From: Salmonella enterica subsp. houtenae serovar Houten
GTDB lineage: Bacteria > Pseudomonadota > Gammaproteobacteria > Enterobacterales > Enterobacteriaceae
Length of the DNA: 64,000 nucleotides
Direction: 5' to 3'
Assembly (NCBI GenBank): GCA_900478215.1
Contig: LS483478.1
Span: 372,001 to 436,000, forward strand
The position numbers were made by a program, and so were the translations under genes. The first letter of the stretch is position 1; every line of letters begins with the position of its first letter. The notes beneath the pieces were generated by a model. It was not told the origin of the DNA and searched no databases. It saw only the letters and a program-made list of their open reading frames with translations. Positions 21,347 through 32,529 of this stretch are shown in pieces.

Positions 21347-21526
21347 ATGGCAAAGACTATTAAAATTACTCAAACCCGCAGTGCAATCGGTCGTCTGCCG
21401 AAACACAAGGCAACGCTGCTTGGCCTGGGTCTGCGTCGTATTGGCCACACCGTAGAGCGCGAGGATACTCCTGCTGTTCGTGGTATGGTCAACGCGGTTT
21501 CCTTCATGGTTAAAGTTGAGGAGTAA
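21347..21526 (+). CDS. rpmD: 50S ribosomal protein L30
   Basis: 59 residues from the ATG at 21347 ([20 protein letters not shown]) to the TAA at 21524. Three bases after rpsE and three before rplO, so tightly packed in the spc operon. It packs on domain II of 23S rRNA. Confidence 0.98.
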
Positions 21527-21529
21527 GAG

Positions 21530-21964
21530 ATGCGTTTAAATACTCTGTCTCCGGCCGAAGGCTCCAAAAAGGCGGGTAAACGCCTGGGTCGTGGTATCGG
21601 TTCTGGCCTCGGTAAAACCGGTGGTCGTGGTCACAAAGGTCAGAAGTCTCGTTCTGGCGGTGGCGTACGTCGCGGTTTCGAGGGCGGTCAGATGCCTCTG
21701 TACCGTCGTCTGCCGAAATTCGGCTTCACTTCTCGCAAAGCAGCGATTACAGCCGAAGTTCGTCTGTCTGACCTGGCGAAAGTAGAAGGCGGCGTTGTAG
21801 ACCTGAACACGCTGAAAGCGGCAAACATTATCGGTATCCAGATCGAGTTCGCGAAAGTGATCCTGGCTGGCGAAGTCACTACTCCGGTAACTGTTCGTGG
21901 CCTGCGCGTGACTAAAGGCGCTCGTGCTGCTATCGAAGCTGCTGGCGGTAAAATCGAGGAATAA
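21530..21964 (+). CDS. rplO: 50S ribosomal protein L15
   Basis: 144 residues with a Gly/Arg/Lys-rich extended N-terminus ([20 protein letters not shown]). Late assembly protein deep in the 50S subunit. secY follows after 7 bases. Confidence 0.99.
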
Positions 21965-21971
21965 GTGGCAG

Positions 21972-23451
<1,480 letters not shown>

Positions 23452-23469
23452 TTTTTTCGCATATTTTTC

Positions 23470-23498
23470 TTGCAAAGTTGGGTTGAGCTGGCTAGATT
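23470..23498 (+). promoter_or_regulatory. alpha operon promoter
   Basis: TTGCAA (23470-23475), a 17-base spacer and TAGATT (23493-23498). The -10 box lies inside an inverted repeat (GGCTGGCTaatc region, about 23485-23508) followed by AATCTTTTG, which may also act as a weak spc terminator. Confidence 0.75.
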
Positions 23499-23509
23499 AG
23501 CCAGCCAAT

Positions 23510-23612
23510 CTTTTGTATGTCTGTACGTTTCCATTTGAGTATCCTGAAAACGGGCTTTTCAGCATGGTACGTACATATTAAATAGTAGGAGTGCATAGTG
23601 GCCCGTATAGCA
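23510..23612 (+). ncRNA. alpha operon leader (S4-binding pseudoknot)
   Basis: The stretch from the promoter to the first rpsM codons (with GTACG ... CGTAC and AAAACGGGCTTTTC pairing elements) corresponds to the alpha-operon ribosome-binding site that S4 traps in E. coli. Assigned by position and partial pairing. Confidence 0.7.
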
Positions 23613-23954
23613 GGCATTAACATTCCTGATCAAAAACACGCCGTGATCGCGTTAACTTCGATCTACGGTGTCGGCAAGACCCGTTCTAAAGCCATCCTGG
23701 CTGCAGCGGGTATCGCTGAAAATGTTAAGATCAGTGAGCTGTCTGAAGAACAAATCGACACGCTGCGTGACGAAGTTGCCAAATTTGTCGTTGAAGGTGA
23801 TCTGCGCCGTGAAATCAGCATGAGCATCAAGCGCCTGATGGATCTTGGTTGCTATCGCGGTTTGCGTCATCGTCGTGGTCTCCCGGTTCGCGGTCAGCGT
23901 ACCAAGACCAACGCTCGTACCCGTAAGGGTCCGCGCAAACCGATCAAGAAATAA
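23598..23954 (+). CDS. rpsM: 30S ribosomal protein S13
   Basis: 118 residues starting with GTG at 23598 (VARIAGINIPDQKHAVIALT), the known unusual start of this gene. It is in the 30S head, contacts P-site tRNA and makes bridges B1a and B1b. Translation is the point of S4 repression for the operon. Confidence 0.99.
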   Translation: MARIAGINIPDQKHAVIALTSIYGVGKTRSKAILAAAGIAENVKISELSEEQIDTLRDEVAKFVVEGDLRREISMSIKRLMDLGCYRGLRHRRGLPVRGQRTKTNARTRKGPRKPIKK

Positions 23955-23970
23955 TCGGGGTGATTGAATA

Positions 23971-24360
23971 ATGGCAAAGGCACCAGTTCGCGCACGTAAA
24001 CGTGTAAGAAAACAAGTCTCTGACGGCGTGGCTCATATCCATGCTTCTTTCAACAACACCATCGTAACTATTACCGATCGTCAGGGTAATGCGTTGGGTT
24101 GGGCAACAGCCGGTGGTTCCGGTTTCCGTGGTTCTCGCAAATCCACTCCGTTTGCAGCTCAGGTTGCAGCAGAGCGTTGCGCTGACGCCGTGAAAGAATA
24201 CGGCATCAAGAATCTGGAAGTTATGGTTAAAGGTCCGGGTCCAGGCCGCGAATCTACGATTCGTGCACTGAACGCCGCTGGTTTCCGCATCACTAATATT
24301 ACTGATGTGACTCCGATCCCTCATAACGGTTGTCGTCCGCCGAAAAAACGTCGCGTATAA
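23971..24360 (+). CDS. rpsK: 30S ribosomal protein S11
   Basis: 129 residues. The C-terminal [13 protein letters not shown] keeps the Asn-Gly site that forms isoaspartate in E. coli. S11 lies on the platform near the E-site codon and pairs with S6/S18. Confidence 0.99.
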
Positions 24361-24393
24361 CGCTTCGTTTTCCAGGTTAGTTGGAGAAAGAAA

Positions 24394-25014
24394 ATGGCAA
24401 GATATTTGGGTCCTAAGCTCAAGCTGAGCCGTCGTGAGGGCACCGACTTATTCCTTAAGTCTGGCGTTCGCGCGATCGATACCAAGTGTAAAATTGAACA
24501 AGCTCCTGGCCAGCACGGTGCGCGTAAGCCGCGTCTGTCTGACTATGGTGTGCAGTTGCGTGAAAAGCAAAAAGTTCGCCGCATTTACGGTGTGCTGGAG
24601 CGTCAGTTCCGTAACTACTACAAAGAAGCAGCACGTCTGAAAGGCAACACCGGTGAAAACCTGTTGGCTCTGCTGGAAGGTCGTCTGGACAACGTTGTAT
24701 ACCGTATGGGCTTCGGCGCCACTCGTGCAGAAGCACGTCAGCTGGTTAGCCATAAAGCAATTATGGTAAACGGTCGTGTTGTTAACATCGCTTCTTATCA
24801 GGTTAGTCCGAATGACGTTGTTAGCATTCGTGAGAAAGCGAAGAAGCAGTCTCGCGTGAAAGCCGCTCTGGAGCTGGCTGAGCAGCGTGAAAAGCCAACC
24901 TGGCTGGAAGTTGATGCTGGCAAGATGGAAGGTACGTACAAGCGTAAGCCTGAGCGTTCTGATCTGTCTGCGGACATTAACGAACACCTGATCGTCGAGC
25001 TTTACTCCAAGTAA
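24394..25014 (+). CDS. rpsD: 30S ribosomal protein S4
   Basis: 206 residues with an S4 RNA-binding domain (about 94-155, [20 protein letters not shown]). It starts 16S assembly, affects decoding accuracy (ram mutations) and represses the alpha operon through the leader. rpoA follows after 25 bases. Confidence 0.99.
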
Positions 25015-25039
25015 AGCTTAGTACCAAAGAGAGGACACA

Positions 25040-26029
25040 ATGCAGGGTTCTGTGACAGAGTTTCTAAAACCGCGCCTGGTAGATATCGAGCAAGTGAGTT
25101 CGACGCACGCCAAGGTGACCCTTGAGCCTTTAGAGCGTGGCTTCGGCCATACTCTGGGTAACGCACTGCGCCGTATTCTGCTCTCATCGATGCCGGGTTG
25201 CGCGGTGACCGAGGTTGAGATTGATGGTGTACTACATGAGTACAGCACCAAAGAAGGCGTTCAGGAAGACATCCTGGAAATCCTGCTCAACCTGAAAGGG
25301 CTGGCGGTGAGAGTTCAGGGTAAAGATGAAGTTATTCTTACCTTGAATAAATCTGGCATTGGCCCTGTGACTGCAGCCGATATCACCCATGATGGGGATG
25401 TCGAAATCGTCAAGCCGCAGCACGTGATCTGCCACCTGACCGATGAAAACGCGTCTATTAGTATGCGTATCAAAGTTCAGCGCGGTCGTGGTTATGTGCC
25501 GGCTTCTACCCGAATTCATTCGGAAGAAGATGAGCGCCCAATCGGCCGTCTGCTGGTCGACGCCTGCTACAGCCCTGTAGAGCGTATTGCCTACAATGTT
25601 GAAGCTGCGCGTGTAGAACAGCGTACCGACCTGGACAAGCTGGTCATCGAAATGGAAACCAACGGCACAATCGATCCTGAAGAGGCGATTCGTCGTGCGG
25701 CAACCATCCTGGCTGAACAACTGGAAGCTTTCGTTGATTTACGTGATGTACGTCAGCCGGAAGTGAAAGAAGAGAAACCAGAATTCGATCCGATCCTGCT
25801 GCGCCCTGTTGACGATCTGGAATTGACTGTCCGCTCTGCTAACTGCCTCAAGGCAGAAGCTATCCACTATATCGGTGATCTGGTACAGCGTACCGAGGTT
25901 GAGCTTCTTAAGACGCCTAACCTGGGTAAAAAATCTCTTACCGAGATTAAAGACGTGCTGGCTTCCCGTGGACTGTCTCTGGGCATGCGCCTGGAAAACT
26001 GGCCACCGGCAAGCATCGCTGACGAGTAA
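25040..26029 (+). CDS. rpoA: RNA polymerase alpha subunit
   Basis: 329 residues. The N-terminal assembly domain spans about 1-235. A linker leads to the C-terminal domain (about 249-329) that contacts UP elements and activators; Arg265 lies in the [17 protein letters not shown] motif. The dimer is the scaffold for beta and beta-prime. It sits between rpsD and rplQ, so it is made with ribosomal proteins. Confidence 0.99.
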
Positions 26030-26069
26030 CCGGATCACAGGTTAAGGTTTTACTGAGAAGGATAAGGTC

Positions 26070-26456
26070 ATGCGCCATCGTAAGAGTGGTCGTCAACTGA
26101 ACCGCAACAGCAGCCATCGCCAGGCTATGTTCCGCAACATGGCAGGTTCACTGGTTCGTCATGAAATCATCAAGACGACCCTGCCGAAAGCGAAAGAGCT
26201 GCGTCGCGTAGTTGAGCCGCTGATTACTCTTGCCAAGACTGATAGCGTTGCTAATCGTCGTCTGGCATTCGCCCGTACTCGTGATAACGAGATCGTGGCA
26301 AAACTGTTTAACGAGCTGGGCCCGCGTTTCGCGAGCCGCGCCGGTGGTTACACTCGCATTCTGAAGTGTGGCTTCCGTGCAGGCGACAATGCGCCGATGG
26401 CATACATCGAGCTGGTTGATCGCTCTGAATCGAAAGCAGAAGCTGCTGCAGAGTAA
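26070..26456 (+). CDS. rplQ: 50S ribosomal protein L17
   Basis: 128 residues (MRHRKSGRQLNRNSSHRQAMF). It is near the tunnel exit. Last gene of the alpha operon, with a terminator 14 bases downstream. Confidence 0.99.
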   Translation: MRHRKSGRQLNRNSSHRQAMFRNMAGSLVRHEIIKTTLPKAKELRRVVEPLITLAKTDSVANRRLAFARTRDNEIVAKLFNELGPRFASRAGGYTRILKCGFRAGDNAPMAYIELVDRSESKAEAAAE

Positions 26457-26469
26457 TCTGCAGTAACGT

Positions 26470-26497
26470 AAAAAAACCCGCTTCGGCGGGTTTTTTT
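26470..26497 (+). terminator. alpha operon terminator
   Basis: A7, CCCGC-TTCG-GCGGG stem with a stable tetraloop, then T7. Confidence 0.94.
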
Positions 26498-26563
26498 ATA
26501 CCCTTCTGAACCCCACATATCTACAATACTTGTATTCTTTTTGTTCAACCCCTGGAGCGTCGC

Positions 26564-26932
26564 ATGTGGTTACTTGACCAATGGGCAGAGCGTCATATTA
26601 TCGAGGCACAGCGTAAAGGCGAGTTTGATAATCTGCCTGGCCGCGGCGAACCGCTTATTCTGGATGATGATTCTCATGTGCCGGCGGAACTTCGTGCGGG
26701 TTATCGCTTACTCAAGAATGCGGGCTGTCTTCCCCCTGAACTGGAGCAGCGCAGAGACGCTATTCAGTTACTTGATATCCTCAAAAGTATCCGGGAAGAT
26801 GACCCTCAATACCATCAGGTAAGCCGCCAGCTCTCGCTGCTTGAACTAAAACTTTGGCAGTCTGGGTTGAGTACCGACTTTTTACACAGTGAGTATGCAG
26901 AAAAACTGCTGCATAAAATCAACGATAATTAA
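26564..26932 (+). CDS. yhdN: YhdN, DUF1992 (DnaJ-homologue subfamily C28-like) protein
   Basis: 122 residues (MWLLDQWAERHIIEAQRKGEFDNLPGRGEPL). The conserved DUF1992 pattern A-x-x-x-G-x-F-D-N-L-P-G-x-G is near the N-terminus. The function is unknown; no J domain is present. zntR follows 10 bases downstream, so the two are probably cotranscribed. Confidence 0.9.
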   Translation: MWLLDQWAERHIIEAQRKGEFDNLPGRGEPLILDDDSHVPAELRAGYRLLKNAGCLPPELEQRRDAIQLLDILKSIREDDPQYHQVSRQLSLLELKLWQSGLSTDFLHSEYAEKLLHKINDN

Positions 26933-26942
26933 TGGAGCTTGT

Positions 26943-27368
26943 ATGTATCGCATTGGTGAGCTGGCAAAGCTGGCTGACGTAACGCCTGATACCATTCGCT
27001 ACTATGAAAAACAGCAGATGATGGATCATGAGGTACGTACTGAAGGCGGGTTTCGTCTATATACAGATAACGATCTTCAGCGTCTCAAGTTTATTCGTTA
27101 TGCGCGGCAGTTGGGTTTCACGCTTGAGTCGATCCGCGAACTTTTATCGATCCGAATTGATCCTGAGCATCATACCTGCCAGGAGTCAAAAAGTATTGTG
27201 CAAGAGCGATTGCAGGAGGTTGAAGCCAGGATTGCGGAGCTGCAAACGATGCAGCGTTCGCTACAAAGGCTTAATGATACTTGTTGCGGAACGGCGCATA
27301 GTAGCGTCTATTGTTCCATTCTGGAAACCCTGGAGCAGGGGGCCAGTAAAGCAAAATCAGGATGTTGA
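26943..27368 (+). CDS. zntR: ZntR zinc-responsive MerR-family activator
   Basis: 141 residues from the ATG at 26943 (MYRIGELAKLADVTPDTIRYYEKQ); a longer frame from 26889 runs into yhdN. An N-terminal MerR helix-turn-helix is followed by a dimerisation helix. All zinc ligands known in E. coli ZntR are present: Cys79, Cys114, Cys115, His119, Cys124 and Cys141. It activates the zntA zinc exporter by untwisting the promoter when zinc is high. Confidence 0.97.
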   Translation: MYRIGELAKLADVTPDTIRYYEKQQMMDHEVRTEGGFRLYTDNDLQRLKFIRYARQLGFTLESIRELLSIRIDPEHHTCQESKSIVQERLQEVEARIAELQTMQRSLQRLNDTCCGTAHSSVYCSILETLEQGASKAKSGC

Positions 27369-27425
27369 TTTATTGAACCGGCGGGACTACACTCGCGCCG
27401 TTAATTTATACAAATGGGAGATATT

Positions 27426-27695
27426 ATGAGTCGTTATCAACATAAGAAAGGGCAGATAAAGGATAACGCCATTGAGGCATTGTTACACGATCCTCTTTTC
27501 AGGCAACGCGTTGAAAAAAATAAGAAAGGCAAAGGAAGCTATCTGCGTAAAGGTAAACACGGTAATCGAGGGAACTGGGAGGCCAGTGGCAAGAAAGTAA
27601 GTGACTTTTTTACCACTGGCCTTCTGCTTATTAAGAACGGTTATTTTGTTCTTTCAGCAGATCGCGGATTTCGCCCAATAACACTTCTTCTTTAG
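27426..27695 (+). CDS. arfA: ArfA ribosome rescue factor, with internal stop-hairpin
   Basis: The start at 27426 gives [20 protein letters not shown]. The active part includes the basic [17 protein letters not shown] segment that enters the empty mRNA channel and recruits RF2 to stalled ribosomes. The hairpin at 27581-27621 lies inside the gene from about codon 52; in E. coli RNase III cleavage or termination at the matching hairpin leaves a nonstop message, so full product is tagged by tmRNA and ArfA accumulates only when tmRNA fails. The nominal frame runs on to 89 codons, longer than the 72 of E. coli, and overlaps the convergent mscL by 65 bases; the tail is probably never made in quantity. 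Confidence 0.92.
27581..27621 (+). terminator. arfA internal hairpin (RNase III / terminator)
   Basis: GGCCAGTGG (27581-27589) pairs perfectly with CCACTGGCC (27613-27621). After one mismatch the stem continues AAGAAAGT / ACTTTTTT around a short loop. A T-rich tail (ttctgctta) follows. This is the known arfA regulatory structure. Confidence 0.9.
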
Positions 27696-28044
27696 AAGGC
27701 GCTGGCGGGGCTGCCGGCTCTTCTGCTTTTTTACGGTTGAGTCTGTTGATAAGCTTAATGGCAACAAAGATAGCAAACGCCACAATCACAAAATCAAATA
27801 CGTTCTGGATAAACACGCCGTAATGCATGACGACCGCCGGAATATCTCCCTGCGCTTCGCGTAGCGTAAAAGCAAATTGTTTAAAGTCGATCCCGCCAAT
27901 TAACAATCCCAACGGCGGCATAATGATATCGGCAACCAGTGAAGAAACAATCTTACCGAATGCCGCGCCAATAATGACACCCACTGCCAAATCCACAACA
28001 TTCCCGCGCATCGCGAATTCGCGAAATTCTTTAATAAAACTCAT
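27631..28044 (-). CDS. mscL: MscL large-conductance mechanosensitive channel
   Basis: 137 residues from the ATG at 28044 ([22 protein letters not shown]); a longer frame upstream lacks a suitable start signal. Two membrane helices (about 14-45, with the gate-forming [14 protein letters not shown], and about 75-100) and a cytoplasmic C-terminal helix ([12 protein letters not shown]). The homopentamer opens at near-lytic membrane tension to release solutes. It converges on arfA, overlapping its nominal 3' end. Confidence 0.98.
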
Positions 28045-28156
28045 TTTTATTCTCCCTATGCAGCTGACGTTTATAAGTTTAACAAATACTAAGGCATTTT
28101 CCATTTACGGCTTCTGTTTAGTGAAATAAATTAATCCTTGATAAATAAAGGGAATT

Positions 28157-28181
28157 AAAAAGGGCGCTGAATGAGCGCCCC
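28157..28181 (-). terminator. trkA terminator
   Basis: On the minus strand GGGCGCT-CATTC-AGCGCCC is followed by T5, six bases after the trkA stop. Confidence 0.88.
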
Positions 28182-28186
28182 TTAAA

Positions 28187-29563
28187 TTAGAGGAAGAAAG
28201 GACTTGGCTGGAACAGACGTTCGACGTCGGTAATAAACTTTTTATCGGTCAAAAACATAATCACGTGATCGCCTTGCTCAATACGGAGGTTGTCATTGGC
28301 AATCATGACATCATTGCCGCGAACGACCGCGCCGATAATGGTGCCTGGCGGTAATTTAATTTCGTCAATGACGCGGCCCACCACGCGAGATGTGCTTTCA
28401 TCACCATGCGCTACGGCCTCGATGGCTTCCGCGACGCCGCGACGTAATGAGGAAACGCCGACGATATCCGCTTTACGTACATGGCTTAGTAACGCAGAGA
28501 TGGTGGCCTGCTGCGGAGAGATCGCAATATCTATAACGCTACCCTGCACAAGGTCGACATAAGCTCGACGCTGAATCAGCACCATCACTTTCTTGGCGCC
28601 CATCCGCTTCGCCAGCATCGCGGACATGATATTGGCTTCATCATCGTTAGTGACCGCGATAAAGAGATCGACCTGATCAATATGTTCTTCCGCCAGCAAT
28701 TCCTGATCGGAGGCGTCGCCAAAAAAGACGATCGTGTTTTGCAGCTTCTCAGCCAGCTCTGCGGCGCGTTGTTGATCGCGTTCGATCAATTTAACGCTAT
28801 AGTCTTTTTCCAGACGCCTTGCCAGCCCGGCGCCGATATTGCCGCCGCCCACCAACATGATGCGCTTGTAGGGTTTTTCCAGACGCTGTAATTCGCTCAT
28901 GACTGCACGGATATGCTGTGAAGCCGCAATAAAGAAGACTTCATCCCCTGCTTCCACGATAGTCGAGCCCTGAGGACGGATGGGTCTGTCATGGCGGAAA
29001 ATTGCGGCAACGCGGGTATCGATATGCGGCATATGTTCTCGCATTGTCGAGAGCGCGTTACCTATTAGTGGGCCGCCATAGTAGGCTTTTACTACTGCCA
29101 GACTGACTTTCCCTTCGGCAAAGTTTACAACCTGTAATGCGCCTGGATACTCGATCAGGCGATAAATATTATCGATAACCAACTGCTCCGGCGCGATCAG
29201 ATGATCAATCGGAACCGCTTCAGAATGAAAGAGTTTATCCGCATCGCGAACATAGTCCGGGGAGCGAATGCGGGCGATACGGTTAGGGGTGTTGAAGAGT
29301 GAATAGGCTACCTGACAGGCAACCATATTAGTTTCATCTGAACTGGTGACAGCGACCAGCATATCCGCATCGTCAGCGCCCGCTTCGCGCAGTACGCGGG
29401 GATGCGATCCATGCCCCTGAACCACACGTAGATCGAACTTATCTTGCAAACTGCGTAACCGTTCGCCGTTGGTATCAACCACCGTAATGTCGTTGTTTTC
29501 GCCGACCAGATTTTCCGCCAGTGTACCGCCAACTTGCCCTGCGCCCAGTATGATAATTTTCAT
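28187..29563 (-). CDS. trkA: TrkA, NAD-binding regulatory subunit of Trk potassium uptake
   Basis: 458 residues made of two RCK units, each with a Rossmann loop (GAGQVGG near residue 7 and GGGNIGA near residue 239) and a TrkA-C domain. It binds NAD(H) and ATP and gates the TrkH/TrkG K+ transporters at the inner membrane. rsmB ends 21 bases upstream on the same strand, so it is the distal gene of the def-fmt-rsmB-trkA group. Confidence 0.98.
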
Positions 29564-29584
29564 CAGTCGTGGCCCGTTATCTCA

Positions 29585-30874
29585 TCACTTTTTGATTAGC
29601 TTAGCGTAAAAGAACCCATCGCCTTCTTCGGCGCCCGGCAGATTTTGCTGCCCTGGCTGATCAGGTGTTCCCGTTTCGCTGAGTGCAGCATCGGGAGTAC
29701 GTTGCAAAAAGGTTTTGATCTGATCGCTGTTTTCTTCCGGCAGTACGGAGCAGGTGGCGTAAACCAGCGTCCCGCCAGGCTTCAGGCGCGGCCAGACGGC
29801 ATCAAGAATTTCCGCCTGTAATTGCGCCAGCTCCGCGATATCGCGATCGCGGCGCAGCCATTTGATATCTGGGTGACGGCGAATGACGCCGGTTGCGGAA
29901 CAGGGCGCATCCAGCAGAATACGGTCAAACTGCTGCTCGCCGCACCATTGAGCGGGATAACGTCCATCCCCTTGTTTAACCGTCGCTTTCATCCCAAGGC
30001 GTTTCAAGTTGTCGTAAACGCGGGAGAGTCGCTGTTCATCGATATCAACTGCCAGCACGTTTGCTTCGGGGGCCGCTTCGAGAATATGCGTGGTTTTACC
30101 GCCGGGCGCGGCGCACAAGTCTAAAATGTGCTCACCGTTCTGAGGGGCGAGAAAAACCGCACATCCCTGCGCAGAGGCATCCTGGACAGTTACCCAACCC
30201 TCAGCAAAACCGGGTAAAGCATGTACTGGAGCTGGTGTTTCCAGACGTACAGCGTCGGGATAATCGGGATGGGGATATCCCTTCAGGCCTGCATCCTCAA
30301 GTAAGGCAAGCCAACCGTCGCGGGTGTGGTGTGTACGATTTACACGTAGCCACATAGGTGGACGCTGGTTATTTGCTTCAATAATGTGTTGCCACTGTGT
30401 GGGGTAAGCCTTTTGCAAACGCTTTACCAGCCAACCGGGATGTAAAAAGCGCGCATCGCTGGTCGCAAACTCATTAAGTAACGTTTCCTGCTGGCGCTGA
30501 AACTGGCGCAGGACGCCGTTAATTAACCCTTTCAACTGCGGACGTTTAATGGAGACCGCGCCTTCAACGGTTTCAGCCAGCGCCGCATGGGGAGGAATGC
30601 GGGTATGCAGCAACTGATAAAAGCCGACCATAATTAAGTAATGCACAGTACGCTGCTTGCCGGTCATTGGACGAGACATCAGCTTATTGATCAGCCATTC
30701 CAGTTGCGAAAGGGTGCGCAGGACGCCAAAGCACAGCTCCTGAAGTAGCGCTTTGTCTTTATCGGCGACTTTTTGTTGCAGCGGCGGGAGCACATTACTT
30801 AATGATTGTCCCTGCTCGACGACCTGTTCAACGGCCTGTGCCGCCAGACTACGTAAATTGTGTTGTTTTTTCAT
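29585..30874 (-). CDS. rsmB: RsmB 16S rRNA m5C967 methyltransferase
   Basis: 429 residues. The N-terminal NusB-like RNA-binding domain spans about 1-140. The SAM-dependent domain has motif I DLCAAPGGKTTH, motif IV DAPCSATG and motif VI YATCS; both catalytic cysteines are present. It methylates C967 of 16S rRNA. Confidence 0.98.
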   Translation of the reverse strand: MKKQHNLRSLAAQAVEQVVEQGQSLSNVLPPLQQKVADKDKALLQELCFGVLRTLSQLEWLINKLMSRPMTGKQRTVHYLIMVGFYQLLHTRIPPHAALAETVEGAVSIKRPQLKGLINGVLRQFQRQQETLLNEFATSDARFLHPGWLVKRLQKAYPTQWQHIIEANNQRPPMWLRVNRTHHTRDGWLALLEDAGLKGYPHPDYPDAVRLETPAPVHALPGFAEGWVTVQDASAQGCAVFLAPQNGEHILDLCAAPGGKTTHILEAAPEANVLAVDIDEQRLSRVYDNLKRLGMKATVKQGDGRYPAQWCGEQQFDRILLDAPCSATGVIRRHPDIKWLRRDRDIAELAQLQAEILDAVWPRLKPGGTLVYATCSVLPEENSDQIKTFLQRTPDAALSETGTPDQPGQQNLPGAEEGDGFFYAKLIKK

Positions 30875-30879
30875 ATGGA

Positions 30880-30908
30880 TAAAATAAAAATGCCCGGTAA
30901 CACCGGGC
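30880..30908 (-). terminator. Hairpin between fmt and rsmB
   Basis: GCCCGGT-GTT-ACCGGGC on the minus strand is followed by ATTTTTATTTT. It resembles an intrinsic terminator between fmt and rsmB, probably a partial one because the genes are usually cotranscribed. Confidence 0.7.
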
Positions 30909-30925
30909 TTATAAAGACGTGACCG

Positions 30926-31873
30926 TCAGGCAAGGCGGTTACCAGGAATAAACCATTCCCGGCGTGAATTTAACAGATCCTGTGCGCTCATCGCTTTTTT
31001 GCCGGCAGGCTGAAGCGAAAGCAAATTTAATATCCCCTTGCCTGTGGCAACCTGTATGCCCTGTTTCGTCGCTGCCAGAATGGTTCCCGGCAGCGACTGC
31101 GTGGCGTCCTCAATGACAGAGGCCTGCCAGACTTTTACCGGCTGGCCGTCGATTTCCAGCCAGCTCATCGGCCACGGATTAAAGGCGCGAATGCAACGCT
31201 CCAGTTGTGCTGCGGAGAGAGACCAGTCAAGACGCGCTTCTTCTTTACTGAGCTTTTCCGCATGAGTGACCAGCGCTTCATTCTGCGCCTCAGGCGTCGC
31301 TGTGCCGTCCGCCAGTTGTTTTAGTGTGGTAATTAACCCCTGCGGGCCAAGTTCAGCCAACTTATTATACAGTGAGCCACTGGTATCTTCTGCGGTAATC
31401 GGACATGCAAGTTTATACAGCATGTCGCCGGTATCCAACCCTACATCCATCTGCATAATTGTGACGCCGGTTTCCGCATCGCCTGCCCAGAGTGAGCGCT
31501 GGATAGGCGCCGCGCCGCGCCAGCGTGGAAGCAGAGAACCGTGAACGTTGATGCATCCGAGACGGGGCATGTCCAGCACTGCTTTTGGGAGGATCAGACC
31601 ATATGCTACGACAACCATGACGTCGGCATGTAAGTCAGCAACCAGATGTTGGTTTTCCTGAGGACGAAGCGATGCGGGCTGGAAAACGGGCAAGCCTTTT
31701 TCTTTCGCCAGCAATTTTACCGGGCTGGGCATCAACTTTTTGCCGCGACCTGCTGGACGATCGGGTTGGGTAAATACGCCGACAACGTTATGTCCAGAAG
31801 TTAACAGCGCGTCGAGATGACGCGCTGCAAAGTCAGGTGTACCCGCAAAAATAATACGTAGTGAATCTGACAC
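30926..31873 (-). CDS. fmt: Methionyl-tRNA formyltransferase
   Basis: 315 residues. The formyltransferase domain carries HGSLLPRWRGAAPIQ, and a C-terminal OB-like domain binds tRNA. It formylates initiator Met-tRNA with 10-formyl-THF. Paired with def, 15 bases upstream: one adds the formyl group, the other removes it. Confidence 0.98.
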   Translation of the reverse strand: MSDSLRIIFAGTPDFAARHLDALLTSGHNVVGVFTQPDRPAGRGKKLMPSPVKLLAKEKGLPVFQPASLRPQENQHLVADLHADVMVVVAYGLILPKAVLDMPRLGCINVHGSLLPRWRGAAPIQRSLWAGDAETGVTIMQMDVGLDTGDMLYKLACPITAEDTSGSLYNKLAELGPQGLITTLKQLADGTATPEAQNEALVTHAEKLSKEEARLDWSLSAAQLERCIRAFNPWPMSWLEIDGQPVKVWQASVIEDATQSLPGTILAATKQGIQVATGKGILNLLSLQPAGKKAMSAQDLLNSRREWFIPGNRLA

Positions 31874-31888
31874 GTTGGTTCTTGTCCT

Positions 31889-32398
31889 TTAAGCCCGGGC
31901 GTTCAGGCGGTCGAGTTTTTCTACTTTCTGACGAATACGTTGTTGCTTCAGCGGCGACAAATAATCGATAAACAGTTTACCGACCAGGTGATCCATCTCA
32001 TGCTGAATGCAGATTGCTAACAAACCATCCGCTTCAAGCTCAAACGGATTGCCGTCGCGATCCAGCGCGCGGATTTTCACTTTCTCGGCGCGCGGCACTA
32101 AAGCGCGCTGTTCCGGAATCGACAGGCAGCCTTCTTCGATACCCGTTTCGCCGCTTTTCTCCAGCAATTCCGGGTTAATGAGTACCAGGCGTTCGTCGCG
32201 GTTTTCCGAAACGTCAATCACGATGATCCGCTGGTGGATATCGACCTGCGTTGCTGCCAGACCGATACCTTCTTCCGCGTACATCGTTTCGAACATATCA
32301 TCGACGATACGCTGAATTTCTGCATTCACTTCTTCAACCGGCTTTGCGACTTTGCGAAGGCGCTCGTCCGGAATATGTAACACTTGCAAAACTGACAT
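31889..32398 (-). CDS. def: Peptide deformylase
   Basis: 169 residues. All three family motifs are intact: GIGLAATQ (44-51), EGCLSI with metal ligand Cys91, and HEMDH with His133, Glu134 and His137. The Fe2+ enzyme removes formyl groups from nascent proteins. Diverges from dprA across 131 bases that must hold both promoters. Confidence 0.99.
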
Positions 32399-32529
32399 AA
32401 TTATCCAGAGTTGTGTTCAGGAGTTGAAAAGATTATTACCTCTATTCTAGACAAATCCCCACCTGATTGACAGCATCAGTGACCAATCGCAAAGATTGTT
32501 CAGACTGCTTGTGGCAGGGGAGGGAAAGG

